A stretch of 64,000 nt of DNA, taken from assembly GCA_020081605.1 (NCBI GenBank), contig JAHREC010000009.1:5022001-5086000 (forward strand), given 5' to 3'. Shown here one piece after another: positions 33,740-46,530 of the stretch. Each line of letters opens with the position of its first letter. Positions within the stretch are counted from its first letter, which is position 1. Origin of the DNA: Albifimbria verrucaria. Lineage: Eukaryota > Ascomycota > Sordariomycetes > Hypocreales > Stachybotryaceae. The translations under genes and the position numbers were made by a program. The notes under the pieces are model-generated. The model saw only the letters and a program-made list of their open reading frames with translations, did not search any database and was not told the DNA's origin.

Positions 33740-35081
33740 ATGCGTCGAACCAGCCACAGGAAATCCCGAGCGGGATGCTTGGAATGCAAGCGGCGCCACA
33801 TCAAGGTACAGTTCCGCGATATTTTTGTCTGTGGCGGGATCGAGTACAGAAGGAAAGGAAGAGAGAAGAGACGGCCATTGATTCTTTTGCGCCCGTCCCT
33901 TATGCCCATTTCTCGGTGCTAACCAGACTCAACCACATATTACAGTGCGATGAAACTCGTCCTAGCTGTACCCACTGTCGTGTAGTCAATCGCACATGTC
34001 TTTATCCATTGCAACCTCCTCCGCCACCGCCGACTGTCCCTTCGCTCCCATTATCATCGGCTTCGGAGAGTCACCCGCAATTCTCTCCAACCGCTGCACC
34101 GTCGCCTGCCACACTACTAGCGTCTTGTTCCGCTGCTAGCCAAGCTGATGGGCTGCACACGGGTCGAGCGATCAATATGCATCACATGAGGCTCCTCGGA
34201 CACTTCTACCTAAAGACGAGCCGATGCTTTGGGTCGAGTCACCTCACGGCATCTACAGTTGATCTTCTGATGGAAGCAGCCACATCTACTCAGCACCTTA
34301 CATACCAAATGTTTGGTCTTGCCGCTCTAGAATTAAGCTTACTTGAGCCTTCACAGTCTCATATGTATAGAAAAGAGGCTGCATACTTCCATAAACAAGC
34401 GGTCGTTGCTTTTAACAGCCACCAGAACGCCACAGACGGTGCTGTTGACTTGACCGACCTCATGTTTGCCGGTCTCCTCGGTTACTACCTTCTAGCGGAT
34501 ACTATAATCAGGGCTGCAGGCAATGACCGGCTCTTTTTCGACGAGTTCATCGTCTACATTGAGTGCCATCGTGGAGTCAAAACTATCTCTAACGCATCCT
34601 GGGACTCCTTCAGATCAAATCCTGTGCTCTCGCCCATCATCCATGAGTTTTGCCGGGATGTACCTTCCGACGAGTTGCCTTCAGAGACCACTAGGCTCTG
34701 GGATTTGCTTGACTGTTCTCAAATGAGTCAAGATGATCTCAGGCCTTATCGTTCCGCGATACATAACCTCGAGTGGGCCTTTCACCTTGAAACGCTGGCA
34801 TTACAAAATCGTGTAAACATCATGGAGGCCGCCTCGCTATGGGTTGTCCTCCTTCCCTCTGAATATGTCGAACAGCTTCGCCGTCGGGCCCCTGAGGCAC
34901 TTGTCATTCTGGCATACTATGCTATCATACTACATCGCCGGGATGGGGTCTGGATCTATAGGGGGCAGGACGTATGTTGATCAATTTTATTAGCAGCCAT
35001 CTAGGAACATATTGGCGACCTTGGCTAGCGCCCCTATTGAGACGATTGGCACATCAGCTTAACGTCGTTTTATCTCTGTAG
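33740..35081 (+). CDS. Zn2Cys6 transcription factor, candidate cluster regulator
   Basis: 400 aa. The zinc cluster is at residues 10-40: CLECKRRHIK, intron, then CDETRPSCTHC and CLYP, giving all six cysteines. A proline-rich linker (PPPPPPT) follows, then a helical regulatory domain of the UPC2-like type (HHMRLLGHFYLKTS, LMFAGLLGYYLLADTI). One intron, 33806-33945, falls inside the zinc cluster as is common. One break at the G run 34961-34965 fits a missing G; it replaces an early stop by GAGRMLINFISSHLGTYWRP and gives 1,203 bases, 401 codons, ending at 35081. It sits between hydrolase genes in the cluster, so control of them is likely by position only. Confidence 0.88.
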
Positions 35082-35750
35082 ACGCTATTCAAGGAGATCT
35101 GTCTATTGTGGGCATATGATGCTGTACAGGCCACCAGACGCTGGTTGGTTAACCTGAGAGAGCATCAATATGCGTGGTGTCTAGTGCTGCATCGATAGGA
35201 AGGCGCTTTATGACCCACATATGCTGTCGAAGCATCAGATTAAACTAATATCAGAAAAGTAGGTGTGTACGAGTGTGGGCATTCGAGATCTGACCAAGGC
35301 ACAGTCATACTAATTACGTGTTACTTAGGTCAGAGTGAAATCTAAGTCCAACACCAACTAAAAACACTCGAAAAGAAAGCGAGATTTGGACAGCTCTAGA
35401 TGAACCATATCGAACACTGAATATTATATTATCTTCACTTCGGGTGTACAGTCATATACCAAGAGGATCGGATCATCAATTGTTAGGGTGTCACCTGCAC
35501 TGATAGTCATCGAGAACAAGTTCATATTGTTATATTGGAATACGGCCGGGAGACTCATTTTCCTCCCAACCATGGTTGGCTATTAGCGTGGTCAAACTGT
35601 AGTTGGATCGACTGCCGCAATGCACGGACGAGATTTATTTCTGAAGGCAAGCATTGAATACCGTTTGAATACCGTATGCAATTTCCACATGCAGTCATAA
35701 TGTCAGAAATGACACGTAATACAGAGGAACATCCATGTACTTTTGGCCGA
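35082..35750. other. Intergenic between convergent genes
   Basis: Regulator and GH3 gene end towards each other here. Nothing coding seen. Confidence 0.5.
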
Positions 35751-38612
35751 TCAAGATATCTCAAGCGCAGAATGTAGCGGCAGGTTGATGCTGCTTCCTC
35801 CTACGTGGATTTCGTGGACGCCTTTCTCAAGCTTCCACATCTGACGGACTGGGTCCCAGATGCTAAGGTCCCTGCGAGTTAACTCGAATGTGACCATAGA
35901 TTCACCGCCAGCCTCGATGTACGGTTTTGAGAAGCCACGGAGCTGTTTCCCGCGGCCTGGGCTGGTGACGTACAGCTGCGAAACCTCGGCGCCATCGACG
36001 GAGCCGGTGTTAGCCACTTGCACGGACACACGAGCAAGCACATCCCACAAGTCGGTTGCACCACCCTGAGTGATTTTACCACGAGGATATGGCCCGGTGT
36101 TGGTAAGCCTTCTTCTGCACAACTTCAAACTGCTGTAACTAAAAGTGGTATAGCTGAGTCCGAAGCCAAACTCATATCTCGGAGTGATATTCCTCGCGTT
36201 GAAGTCGCGATAGTCGATGCTGGTCCCCTCTGTGAAATTGCTCTGAGGGAAGTACTGATAATCTCCCGAGGGCATATCTGGATTCAGCAGTGTGCCGTAG
36301 TCGGTTTCATTGCGTGCGACAGTGTACGGTAGTTTGCCAGAAAAGTTCTCCTCCCCATAGAGTAGTGAGACCAGAGCACTGCCGGAGTACTGCCCAGGAA
36401 GATGTGCAAAAATAACGGCAGTGACATTGGGGTGATCAATAAACTGATCGACAAGTCGAACTCCAGCGTTGTGGAGAACCACGATGGTTTTAGAACACTG
36501 CTTCGCCACGTTCAAAATGAGACCATCGGTGTAGTCATCTCGAAGAGCAGGCCGGTCGAAAAGCTCGGAAGAAAAGGCGTTGCCAAACACAATGCAGATA
36601 TCACTGGACTGGGGAACAACTGGATTTGAGCTCTGTAAGTCCCAGTAGAGTTGCGTGTCATCATTGGCAGCTCGGTGGACGAGAGCTTCAAAGGGCGGTA
36701 TAAAGGTGGACAGTGCTGGAGCGCCTGAACCGGCGCCTCCAACAAGGGTACCATTGGCGGCAATGGCAGAGACTGGCGGCATTGGGTCAATACCTTGTAC
36801 GATTGCACCCAGAGCACGGAGATAACTAGGAGCCGATTGGTATCCCAGTAACCACTCATAAGCACCCGCAACAGTGGTGCCAGCCGCGATGTTTTGGACT
36901 GGAGCAGTAGCAGAGTATCCAGCCAAAAATATTGTTTTTGGTTTCTGTAACGGCAGCGTTTCATCCGTGTTTTTGACCAATACATGACCCTCTGCCGCGG
37001 ACTTGAAAAGTATTCTGTTATCCGATGGGCTACGAGCCTCAACTAGGCGATGAGGCTTGCTGAGATCGGCAGGCATGCCGATACCTGGTTTGGGGTATCC
37101 TTTATCTTGACCCATCTTGTACCAGGAAGACACAATTCTGCGTATGCCGTTAGACTTCACGGTTGTCCGATAATATCTGGTTATTTCACACACCTTATGG
37201 CCATGTCGTCGAGTCGTGCTTCTGGTAACGAACTGTTTTTATGGAATCTAATAGCTTGCTGCCCCAGAAGCCGCCACCGTCCGGCATCGCCATGTCTAGG
37301 CCTGAAAGTGCAGCATCGTAACCAGCGTGTAAAGCACCCCAATCGGAGATGACAGCTCCCTATCCGTCATTAGCCATCATTTTGTGTTTCTATGCAGACT
37401 TAACGTACCTGGAAGCCTAGCTCGTGTTTCAATATCCCATTAAGCAGTTTGCTGTTCTGACAGGCATGGCTGTTGTTGACTCGATTGTATCCACACATAA
37501 TAGTGCCAGAACCGGCACGTAATGCATCTTGAAATGGCCTTGAGAAACATGTTAGTTGACTATCCGACCGTTTGGCAAGGATAATTATGGACTTACCAGA
37601 GATAGTACTCATGCAATGTAACATCATCTAGGTTGGATGAAACAGCTGAAATATTTCCAAATGGACTTCTGAAAGATTCTTGCTCATTTGCGATGTAATG
37701 CTGGTCAAACGGTAAGATGTCTTCGTTTTGAATTGTTCTCCTGTGGAACTTTATGATGTACTCACCTTTGTGCAAGCAATAACACCGGTAGACTGAATCC
37801 CGCTCACGGATTCGCGAACAAGAGCTCCACTAAGGTAGGGGTCGACGGAGAATGCTACATGACAATCAGCACCGTTTTGAAATCTGTGCTGACCTACTCA
37901 CACTCCCAGTTCCGACCGCCCTTCACCACTCTACCCATACCACCAATGGCGGGCCCCAAGAGGAGGTTAACCCCTTCTTCCTAAACTGATGCGCCATAGC
38001 AACTCCTCGTCGCCTTGTCAACTCCTGATTCCACCTAGCTTTAGATTAGTGAGGAGCTCAACGAGAGTAAACGACTAATGCACTCAGGATTGACTCACGA
38101 CGCGCCGACATGAATCCCAGCGGGCCACGAACTAACCAAGTCTGTGGCACGAACACCGTTGCCTGAGTCGCTCAGACACAAACCCGAGAAACCAAGTCTC
38201 TCAATTGCGTGGATATTGCCCCACAGCCATTGGGGCCAGCATATCCTGTCGTGATGTTGACCTTTTATGTTCTCGTCAGCACATATCACAACCAAGGAAT
38301 AGCCTAATACACCTCTGCTCATTTGTACTGTTTACTACTCACCTTTTCCTCAAGAGACATGAGTGCAACCAACTGCTTGGCTTTGGCATATCCATGTTCC
38401 CATCCTTGCGTGCCGGAGCTTTCAGCTAAAAAGAGGGGTGTGTCAGTTGAATAACCTGGCCAAAAACTGCAATAAAAGTGTAGCTACAGCATACGTGAAG
38501 GATAGAAAGGTGGCGATTGCCCAAAGAAAGCTGAGTCTTCTGTGATAATGGCCCCCGAGATGCTGAGTAGCAGATTTAGGATAACAAGTGAGTTGCAGTG
38601 TAGTTTAGGCAT
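35751..38612 (-). CDS. Secreted GH3 beta-glucosidase/beta-xylosidase-like
   Basis: Removes terminal beta-linked sugars from oligosaccharides or glycosides. Signal peptide [21 protein letters not shown]3 marks are [27 protein letters not shown], the lysine-histidine pair region ([11 protein letters not shown]), [15 protein letters not shown] and the nucleophile aspartate in VISDWGA. The second sandwich domain holds LPYTVA and [12 protein letters not shown], and a fibronectin-III-like end holds [20 protein letters not shown]. Six or more short introns lie between 38545 and 37130. Breaks at 38219-38222 and 37236-37240 fit a missing G and a missing A. The [10 protein letters not shown] form is more usual for beta-glucosidases, which I favour. 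Same strand as the tannase gene upstream of it. Confidence 0.92.
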
Positions 38613-39956
38613 CGTCAAGACGAGCAATTAGACAACAGGTCACAGCCGAACATGCAGAGAAAGACGGTATTTAGCTTGCTATTCCGGATAATCAGATCTA
38701 AGGGTACTTATCCTTTACACTTTTATAATGCCTGGAAATAAATCTCAGGTAGCCGTCTATTGAACCGCTTTCTTTCCCTCGGTTTTCGCCAATATTTAAC
38801 AACCGAAGGCCAAGAAAATTCCCAGTTCTTAGTGATTATTATCCCGAGGATTGCTGATGGTACAATTATATGGGTCCTTTAAGTGCGGAGATATTGTGGT
38901 GGAGCTGGAAATGAGGAGAACCATGTTTCCACGGAAGTTCGTATCGGTACGTTTTTGGGAGCTTTATGTGGGTTGAATACGGACTACGCAAAGGAATAAT
39001 ATGGACGCTAAACATAGATGGAGAACGGCGATTTAGCAACCTTAAGGCTTCGAATTCTATAAGCGAACCAACCCAGCGGCTGGCTTTCGCAGCATTCAGC
39101 CGACGATGGAAGAGTAGAGGACAACCAACTGAGCAACCCATCTAGCAACCATACTTGACAATGTAGCACGACGGGGTACTCCCGGATTTACTGATGCGAA
39201 TAAACACGCCATCAAGGCATCTCTCCGTACACCACACCCATTCTTCACAATTGTATCATGATACAACTTGAGAAGTAATCGACATACAGGCTGTTAGGGG
39301 AAAATTGGTCAGCATAACCCAAAAAACGCATATACATATGCATTTAGATATAGTATAACCTGAGCTCAACTCGCCACAATCATTAAATGTGTTTCTCGTA
39401 AAGAAACAAGGTTATTAGATTGTTGTACATCACTCAATTCTGAGCTATGTAGTATGAATAGCACCATTTTAGCTAAGCTGTGGCACACAATTCATGCCCG
39501 CAAACACCAGTTCTTTCCAGATTATACATTGGATTCACAGCCGGGCGTTGTGTGACGAAGCCGTCTACTCTCTGAAAATGGAGGAAATAGCAACCGAACA
39601 CAGGATTGACGGCCATATATAAGAAACCGTTCCCCATAAGAACGTAGCATTGTATGGTGGTTTATTTGCCCTATTAATACATAATCAGACCACCAGTAAT
39701 GGTGAATGATACCCCTATTTACCCAACCATTGTCGTCTGCTCTGGAAGGCTGACATTATAGAGGCTAGCATTGCTCTTGCTTGCGACAGGCAGAGTAAAC
39801 AGCGTCTTGAAAAGAAGTTCATGACATTGCTAGTAGCTTATATGGCTCTTGTCGTTCGGAATAGTTCGTCAATGTTGGTTGGATTCCTCGAAAGAGATAA
39901 GTTGATTCATGAACAGTATGTAAGCTTTGTGTATAGCTAAGACTAATCGGCAGAAC
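38613..39956. other. Intergenic, GH3 promoter side and tannase 3' side
   Basis: 1.3 kb, AT-rich in the second half. An open stretch at 38866-39141 (minus) has no recognisable product. No repeat recognised. Confidence 0.45.
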
Positions 39957-41678
39957 CTACAATTGACAAGTCCAGAATGAGGGTGGACGAGGCTCCCCAC
40001 AAGGTTGATGAAAACGTGGCGTCATGGGATAAGGACATAAAGTTCGATTGAACTTGGAGCCATCAGATGCCGTATACGAAACTGACGTTGTTAAAGGCGC
40101 AGTGCCGTTCTCAACCCAGGCACGTAGTTGCTCGAACAGGGCTATGGGCTGGCCGCCTTGTCCTCCCCAGCAATGTCCGAGGCCTGGTACAGAGAAATGT
40201 CGGAAAAAATTCTCAATGTCAGGCAGCATTTGAGAAACTTCATCATAGTAATCTCGAGTACCTTTCTCGGGGATGATATGGTCTGCCTAGACAGCACAAA
40301 ACTGGTTAGATAGATGAAAAATTGAAGCAACCAGTGTGAAAGAGTTCTCTAACCATGCCGTGGAAACTTATAATCTTTCCTCCTGCATCACGGAAAGCAG
40401 AAAGATCTGGATTTGTCGTGCTTAGGATTTCAGAGTACTCGTCAATACCCACCTGGTAGAAGTTCTCAAACTCGATCTGATTCATAGCCTCAACCTTAAA
40501 ATTGGCATCTTTTGCTAGAAAATACTTGATCCATGGGATAGCCAGGGAGACGGGTTACCAATGCAGGAATGACTACTACAGTTGGTCATTGCCGCGCCAC
40601 CTGACCCAAAAAAGGGTATAACATGCCGGTCAAGTCCGCGCCGGGATGTAAGCCATGCCAAAGGCTACGGTTTTCGGTAGATACAATACCTTCCCAGCTT
40701 GCTTTAGCCACATCCGCGGCTCCTGAAGAAATCGAAACGCTAGTGCCAGTTTGCGTGCAGTTGCCAATGCGCTGGCCAACAACTGAGTAAGGATCGAAAT
40801 CGCAACGATAAGGGTCAGAGATCAGACCATCACGAATACCATCTAGCGTATCGCAGAACTTGATAGCAGCTAAGGTAATAGCATCAAGCTCACAGCCATA
40901 CGGGTACTGCTTGATATTGTTCATATATTGCTGAGGCCAGAACAGAGTACTAGCCACCTTGGGTTGGTAGATCGCCGGTGCTCCAACAGCAATACCGTCA
41001 TATGCATCTGGATAGCGTTGAGCAAGTGCAAGGCCTTGACGACCACCTTGAGAGCAGCCGTTCCAGTACGAGAATAGGGATCCTGCCCATAAAACGAACG
41101 GATCAGGGATTTGGCAATTTGAGCCTTTATGGGATAATCCAAGAAGAAAAAGTCAGCCCATCGAAATTTAAGATAGCCCCGTATCCCAACACCAAGCCGA
41201 CGTACCTCTTCCCCAGCGAAACGTGACCCAAGTTTCGAAGTAGATTCGTATTCACCACACCAGGCTTCGTAAATGCCCATGATTCAGGACTGGTCCCAGA
41301 GCCAAGCCCAGCATCTGTGGTGATGGTCGCGAACCCATCGTACAAGGCGCCTGCCATGGTGGCATAGGACAAGTAGAACCGCCCTGCCGTCCAACCCCCA
41401 CCACCAACAGCCTGCAGACGTTCATTCCAATTCTTGGTAGGAAGCCAAGCCTCTACAGCAACAGTGTCGTTCTCGTTTGAGTGAGTGTAGGTGATGGTCA
41501 CATTACAGAACTCGGCGTTCTGCAAGTTGACAGCTGGCTGGACGTAGCGAAACTCAGCTAAGACATAACTGCTATAGTTTGTCACTACGCTTGCCTGCAA
41601 AGACAGGATCTCGGCTCCCGGTATTGAAGGAGAAAAGTGTTGCGGGTGGCAAGCTAATACAGAACCTGTTAATACCAT
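39957..41678 (-). CDS. Tannase/feruloyl esterase family protein
   Basis: Secreted-type serine esterase that removes phenolic acids (ferulate, gallate) from plant glycans or tannins. The N-terminus is cysteine-containing (LACHPQHFSP), then LQAVGGGGWTAGRF, ATITTDAGLGS, the nucleophile serine in NGCSQGGRQGL, AIYQPKVAS, the aspartate in HGMADHIIP and the histidine in VPGLGHCWGGQG. The full catalytic triad is present. Introns lie near 41206-41128 and 40341-40275, with another possible near 40590-40540. Breaks at 41077-41079 and 41211-41214 each fit one missing base. The start at 41678 gives only a weak signal peptide; an upstream exon may be missing. Divergent from GH78, which suggests joint action on rhamnose- or phenol-decorated glycosides. 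Confidence 0.9.
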
Positions 41679-42607
41679 GATGCCAGTCTTAGTATGGGGT
41701 TTGACAGGCAAGAGTGAGTTGGCAGTGTCGTCTGAAATAATTGGATCTCGTTGTGTTCTTTACTTGTGTCCATTTATTCATCTAGCTACCTGTCAGAAGC
41801 TAATACGGAAGGTCTCCGATATATACTAGGGGCAAACTCATTTGGTCAACCACAATTGCCGTGTCATGACCAAATATGTTTTGTCCAGAACTACTGCCGA
41901 AGCTATCCTTGGCTTGTGACGAGCAACCAATGAAACGTTCGTGTCCGATTTACGCGGAAGTGCTCTAAGCGCCCCACAAGTTATGGAAATTGACCGATCC
42001 AATACGAGAATACGCGCGTGAAAATGAGCACCAACGACTGCGCAGGCTTGGCTGAGCAGCAACCTGCTCTCATGAATGATAATGCATCAAGCTAGCTTGT
42101 ATCACTGCATCTCTGAGCTACGCCAGAAGCTACTTGAGGAAGCTAGCTACTCCACACTCGAGCAGGAATCTACCATCCTCACACAGATCGGCTCGAAAGC
42201 TCGGCGGATAATAGCCCGCCTCCTACTTATCATGTCATCTGCTGCTTTTTCCAGCCTTTTATTTAGTTTTGAGTTATTCAAAATGACTGGTATTACACAT
42301 ACAGTTCCCCAGGGGGCTCCCGCACATACCCCAGACCCACACGGATGTATTTCCATAATGTATTCTCCGGTCATGCCAAGCCGCAACCTTGTCATGACAG
42401 TGTCTTTAGGGCGAACTCCTCATGTAATGTTCTATAGTTATTGAATATCAGTATACTTTCGTACGAGAATAACCCGATCGGACTACTCTTGAAGTGGCAA
42501 GTGTGGTTAATTCCCGACTTTGTTATGTTTTCAGGGAACTACTTCTACGGCAGGTGTTGACCTTTCACCCGATAATTTGCAGCCATCAGGGATTCAGCCT
42601 TGGAAAG
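41679..42607. promoter_or_regulatory. Divergent promoter, tannase and rhamnosidase
   Basis: 930 bases between divergent start codons. It contains an inverted CGG-N7-CCG at 41806-41818, the kind of paired triplet used by Zn2Cys6 dimers. Function not shown. Confidence 0.4.
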
Positions 42608-45197
42608 ATGGGTTCTATACTTTTCCTTACGTACTACTTGGCTTTGCTCCTTGGTTATGTGAGAGCTTTTGAAGTCGACTGGTGCCAACACTCTAGCACT
42701 TCATTTTCTCCAGCAGGACTTAGCGTCGGCCGACGACCTATAGTCACGACAGACTCTGTCAAGTCCTTCTCCCTGAGCGCATGCCATCGTGTCGCCACGG
42801 TAGACTATGGGATTGAGCGGGCCGGATTACCTTTCTTCCAAGTATCATCTGTGCAAGGACCCGTACAGATCGAAGTCAAGTACAGCGAGCAATTCAATGC
42901 CCTTGAGCATCCCTGGTCAGATGGGCCTTATTCATTCCAGAATGGACTTTCCAACACATTCAGATTTGAGACATTCAATATCACAAAGGCAGGTCGGTTT
43001 GAAGCGCCGCTGATTCAGGGTGGCCAACGATGGCAGTCAATCACGTTGTTAAGTGGGAAGAGCGTCACCTTCAGCTGTGTGGGCTTCGAGGCCACTATCG
43101 ATACCACAGACGTAGCCAATTTTCGAGGGAAATTCGACAGCAATGACCAAAAGCTCAATGCTATCTGGAGGCTTGGCGCAGTGGCTGCATCTGCCTCATG
43201 TTTAGAGAAGGGCTCCCAGCCCGCTGTATGGAGGGTCGATGGCACGAAAGGCGCTTACATCACGTCTCTCCGCCCGTCTCAGTCGGTGGCCGGCATCAAT
43301 TTTACCAACTATACGATCGAATTCGAAACACTGATTGCTCGAGGTGGTGTGTGGTGGTCAGCTGTAAGTGAGAACATTGTCAAAAGACTTGATAGTCAAT
43401 CGATGGTATAACAGCGCACACGAATGTCTGCTGATACGAATATTCCCTAGTCATCTCCTTTAGGTGCCGCTCCCGGACTTCAACTCCTACTAGTGGGCGA
43501 CTTGCCTTCAGCCAGTACATTTGTTAATACCAATCGAACTCTTTTCCCTCGTAATTCTATCCTACTGGCATGGGGTTACGACTTCGTCAACCAGACTACC
43601 CTAACGTCTTACTACTTGGATACCTTTCAAGTACCTTTCAATGTTTCCGAGCAAACTTGGCATCGCCTCGCCACTGAGCTGTCACCAACTGGTCACTTGT
43701 CTGTCATCCTGAATGACCACAAGATATTTAATGTATCCATGTCAAACTACTACACGGGCCCTCGCGGGCCCTATTCTTCCAGTTTCTCCTCATTCAAGGG
43801 AAGTTTCGGATTTGGTGCCTGGCAGGATCAGGCAGCCTACGTGCGTAATGTGCGTGCAATTGCAGCTAATGGTACGATCTTGTACACAAACCCATTAACG
43901 TCTTCAGCAGTCCTAGATGAGTTTGGCACAGGACCTAATATCCACTCTGTCTGCTTGGATGGCCCGAAGCGTGACCGGCTTGTGTGGCTGGGGACTTCTA
44001 TCATACCTCTCGTATTATTGGCATTAGCACAGGGCGCGCGGATTTGGCGCGGTCGACATTAGAGTTCTTTCTTTCTCACCAACTCGATAGCGGCGAGCTT
44101 GCTATTAGCTCTTCTATGAGCTATAACCTTACATCAGAGCAGGAGAAACCACCACTAGGCACTTTCGGTCTTTTCGATTATCAGCTCCTGGGTATGGGCG
44201 CGTTGTATAGCTATATACAGTATTCCGATGACCTGAGTTTCATTAAGGAGACGTGGCCTGGGTGGCAAAAAGCAACTCAGTTGGGTACTAAATAAATTCA
44301 ACTCGACCGGCGATGGACTTTGGTATGCGCCAAGTGCATTTCTAGGTCCTTCTCAAGGATCGGCCGTCTCATGTGCCGCTTTACAAGCCTTACGCCAATT
44401 CGCCGAGCTCGCTGAAGCTGTGGAAGACAAGGTAACCCAGAAGAGGTGCACCGACGCCGCCGAACTTTTGCAAACATCTATTAACGCAAAGCTCTGGAAC
44501 AACAAATTAGGCTTCTATGCCCTCGGCCAACCAACAAATGACGATTTTTCGGTCAGCGGCACTGCCTTTGCATAACTTCTGGGGCCGCTTCACGGCTGCA
44601 TATCCAGCGACTGCTTCTTTCTCTAGAAACCCTTAGATTGGGGCCTGGGTTTGTTGACAGCTCCACTGCTAATATATATGATCCAAGCTTGCGCATCTCA
44701 CCAAACACCAATGGTTTTCTTCTTGACGCGCTTCACCACGCAGGCGCTTGGTCCATGGGTCATAATCTCATTGATTCCTTGTGGGGGTAATGGTTGACAA
44801 CCCGAGGACTTCATCAGGCGCCAGCTGGGAATACACCAATGCCAATGGTGATCCAGGTCTAGGTCGGTTTACCAGCCTGGGGCATCCTTGGGGTGGTGCT
44901 GCTACGTACGTTCTGACTGAATGGTATGGTGGAATCCAGCAAGCCAAAGGGATAAAAGGGTTCGGATATAGAAACTGGGTTATCAATCCAGATGCTGGTG
45001 TGAGTGCTGGGTTGTGGAGAGTATCTTCGGAAGTGCCTACTCCCCGCGGCACGCTGGGCATGGAGTGGAACGTCGTGGGACAGGAGCTCAGAGTCTTAAT
45101 AAAAGCTCCCAAAGCCACCTACGGACTATTCAGGTTTAGAGGTAAAGAACAAGTATTAAGGGGCAAGTCAATCTATAGACTCAGGGTCAAGATGTAA
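42608..45197 (+). CDS. GH78 alpha-L-rhamnosidase-like, secreted
   Basis: Releases alpha-L-rhamnose from pectin side chains or flavonoid glycosides such as rutin and naringin. Signal peptide MGSILFLTYYLALLLGYVRA. An N-terminal beta-domain is followed by the (alpha/alpha)6 barrel with DGPKRDRLVWLGDFYHT, which carries the carboxylates typical of GH78, then FGLFDYQLLGMGALY, WYAPSAFLG, NTNGFLLDALHHAG and HPWGGAATYVLTEWYGG; a beta-sandwich ends the protein. One intron starts at 43363; its 3' end (about 43465) is not fixed. Breaks at 43990-43993, 44267-44271 (two bases), 44572 and 44783-44787 fit missing G or A. Last gene of the carbohydrate cluster, about 830 aa. Confidence 0.88.
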
Positions 45198-46530
45198 CAG
45201 AATATCAAAAACGTCTCTTCAGAGAATTCAATATAAAAAGTGCTAGGTCTATTCTTATTCTCTAAGTAGGCAACTGTTCTATTAACCCTCAACACATTGT
45301 AATATTATTTTTAAAAACACTCTTTCTATTAAAGTAGCTAAAGCGATTCAATGGAAAGTGCACTGTATTATATATCCAGACGCCAAGTTATAATCTTAAA
45401 CTTAAGAATTTCACATTAGCTATCTTATACTTGTTCTGTTGCATCCGTTGGGAATCAATATCCACGTTGTGTCACTGTGCTACTGTTATTCCTTCCTGTT
45501 GAAATCCTTTCTAGCCTCACACACAATATTCCTATCTACTAGCGCTGTCAGTGGGAAGATTGCCTGAAGCTAGATGTGGTAGAATGAGTCGCAGCCCAGC
45601 CACGACAGGGGTACTCGCGTCCAAATGACTCATTGAAGGCCGACCAGGGAAATATTGCTTATCATTATGTAAAGGTTTTCCATCACAAGTACCTGAATGT
45701 GTATAACTGCTGAGTTATTTATCATATTAAGTAGTAGGATTGACTTTTATAGTAGAGTTAAATGTTAGTAGTAAGCTAGTTATTATGTACTATTACTGCT
45801 AGTTTCTTATAAGAGGCTATTATTTTGTTTATATGGTTTGGTGGGCTTTGTTTTGAAACATGTAGTAATCTTATATCTCATTATATGCTTGAACGCCACA
45901 GATTTGAGATACCAGGAAGCCGTATCCCAATGAAAACTTAGCTAATCTTGCAGCAACACATAATGACCAAGGCCGATGGGAGGAGGCGGAGGAACTTAAG
46001 GTGTAGGTAATAGAAACTCTGCAGATAAAATCTGGAGCAGACCATCTCGATACGTTCACAGTTTTCCGCATACCTGGCATGTTTTGGGGGATATTCGTGG
46101 TGGATTTGATGGAGACGTGCACTGAGACTGGGAATGCATCATCCTCACACACGCTCGTCATTTTCAACTTTAGATATTTGGAAAGGAATAGATAATTAAG
46201 TCTATACACTGAACTGCTTTTCATCAATCCCTGGGTCGCGTTTAGACTGGGCAAACGATTGATTGTCCCTGACTCCTTCTCTCATAGCATAACAATCTCG
46301 TTCCAAAAGGTCCACTAGCGGGCCCCTAGGGCCTGGCTCCTGTGTTGAAGATGGACGAATTTCTAATCCGTTATGTTTCTGTCAAATACAGACTCAATTA
46401 TTCCCTTCTTTTTCTTCTTCTTCTTTTCCCTTCGTCCCCCTCTGATCTCTTCAAGTTCATCCTTCTTCTACTCCACATCGATGAACCAGTCTATATGCCA
46501 GCATACCTAGGTACACAATCAGGCTAATAG
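45198..46530. other. TA-rich gene-free stretch
   Basis: 1.3 kb. From about 45230 to 45870 it is strongly AT-rich with many TA steps and CTATTA/TAGTAG words, as in repeats mutated by RIP and then decayed. A pyrimidine tract lies at 46400-46475. No open frame supported. Confidence 0.45.
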
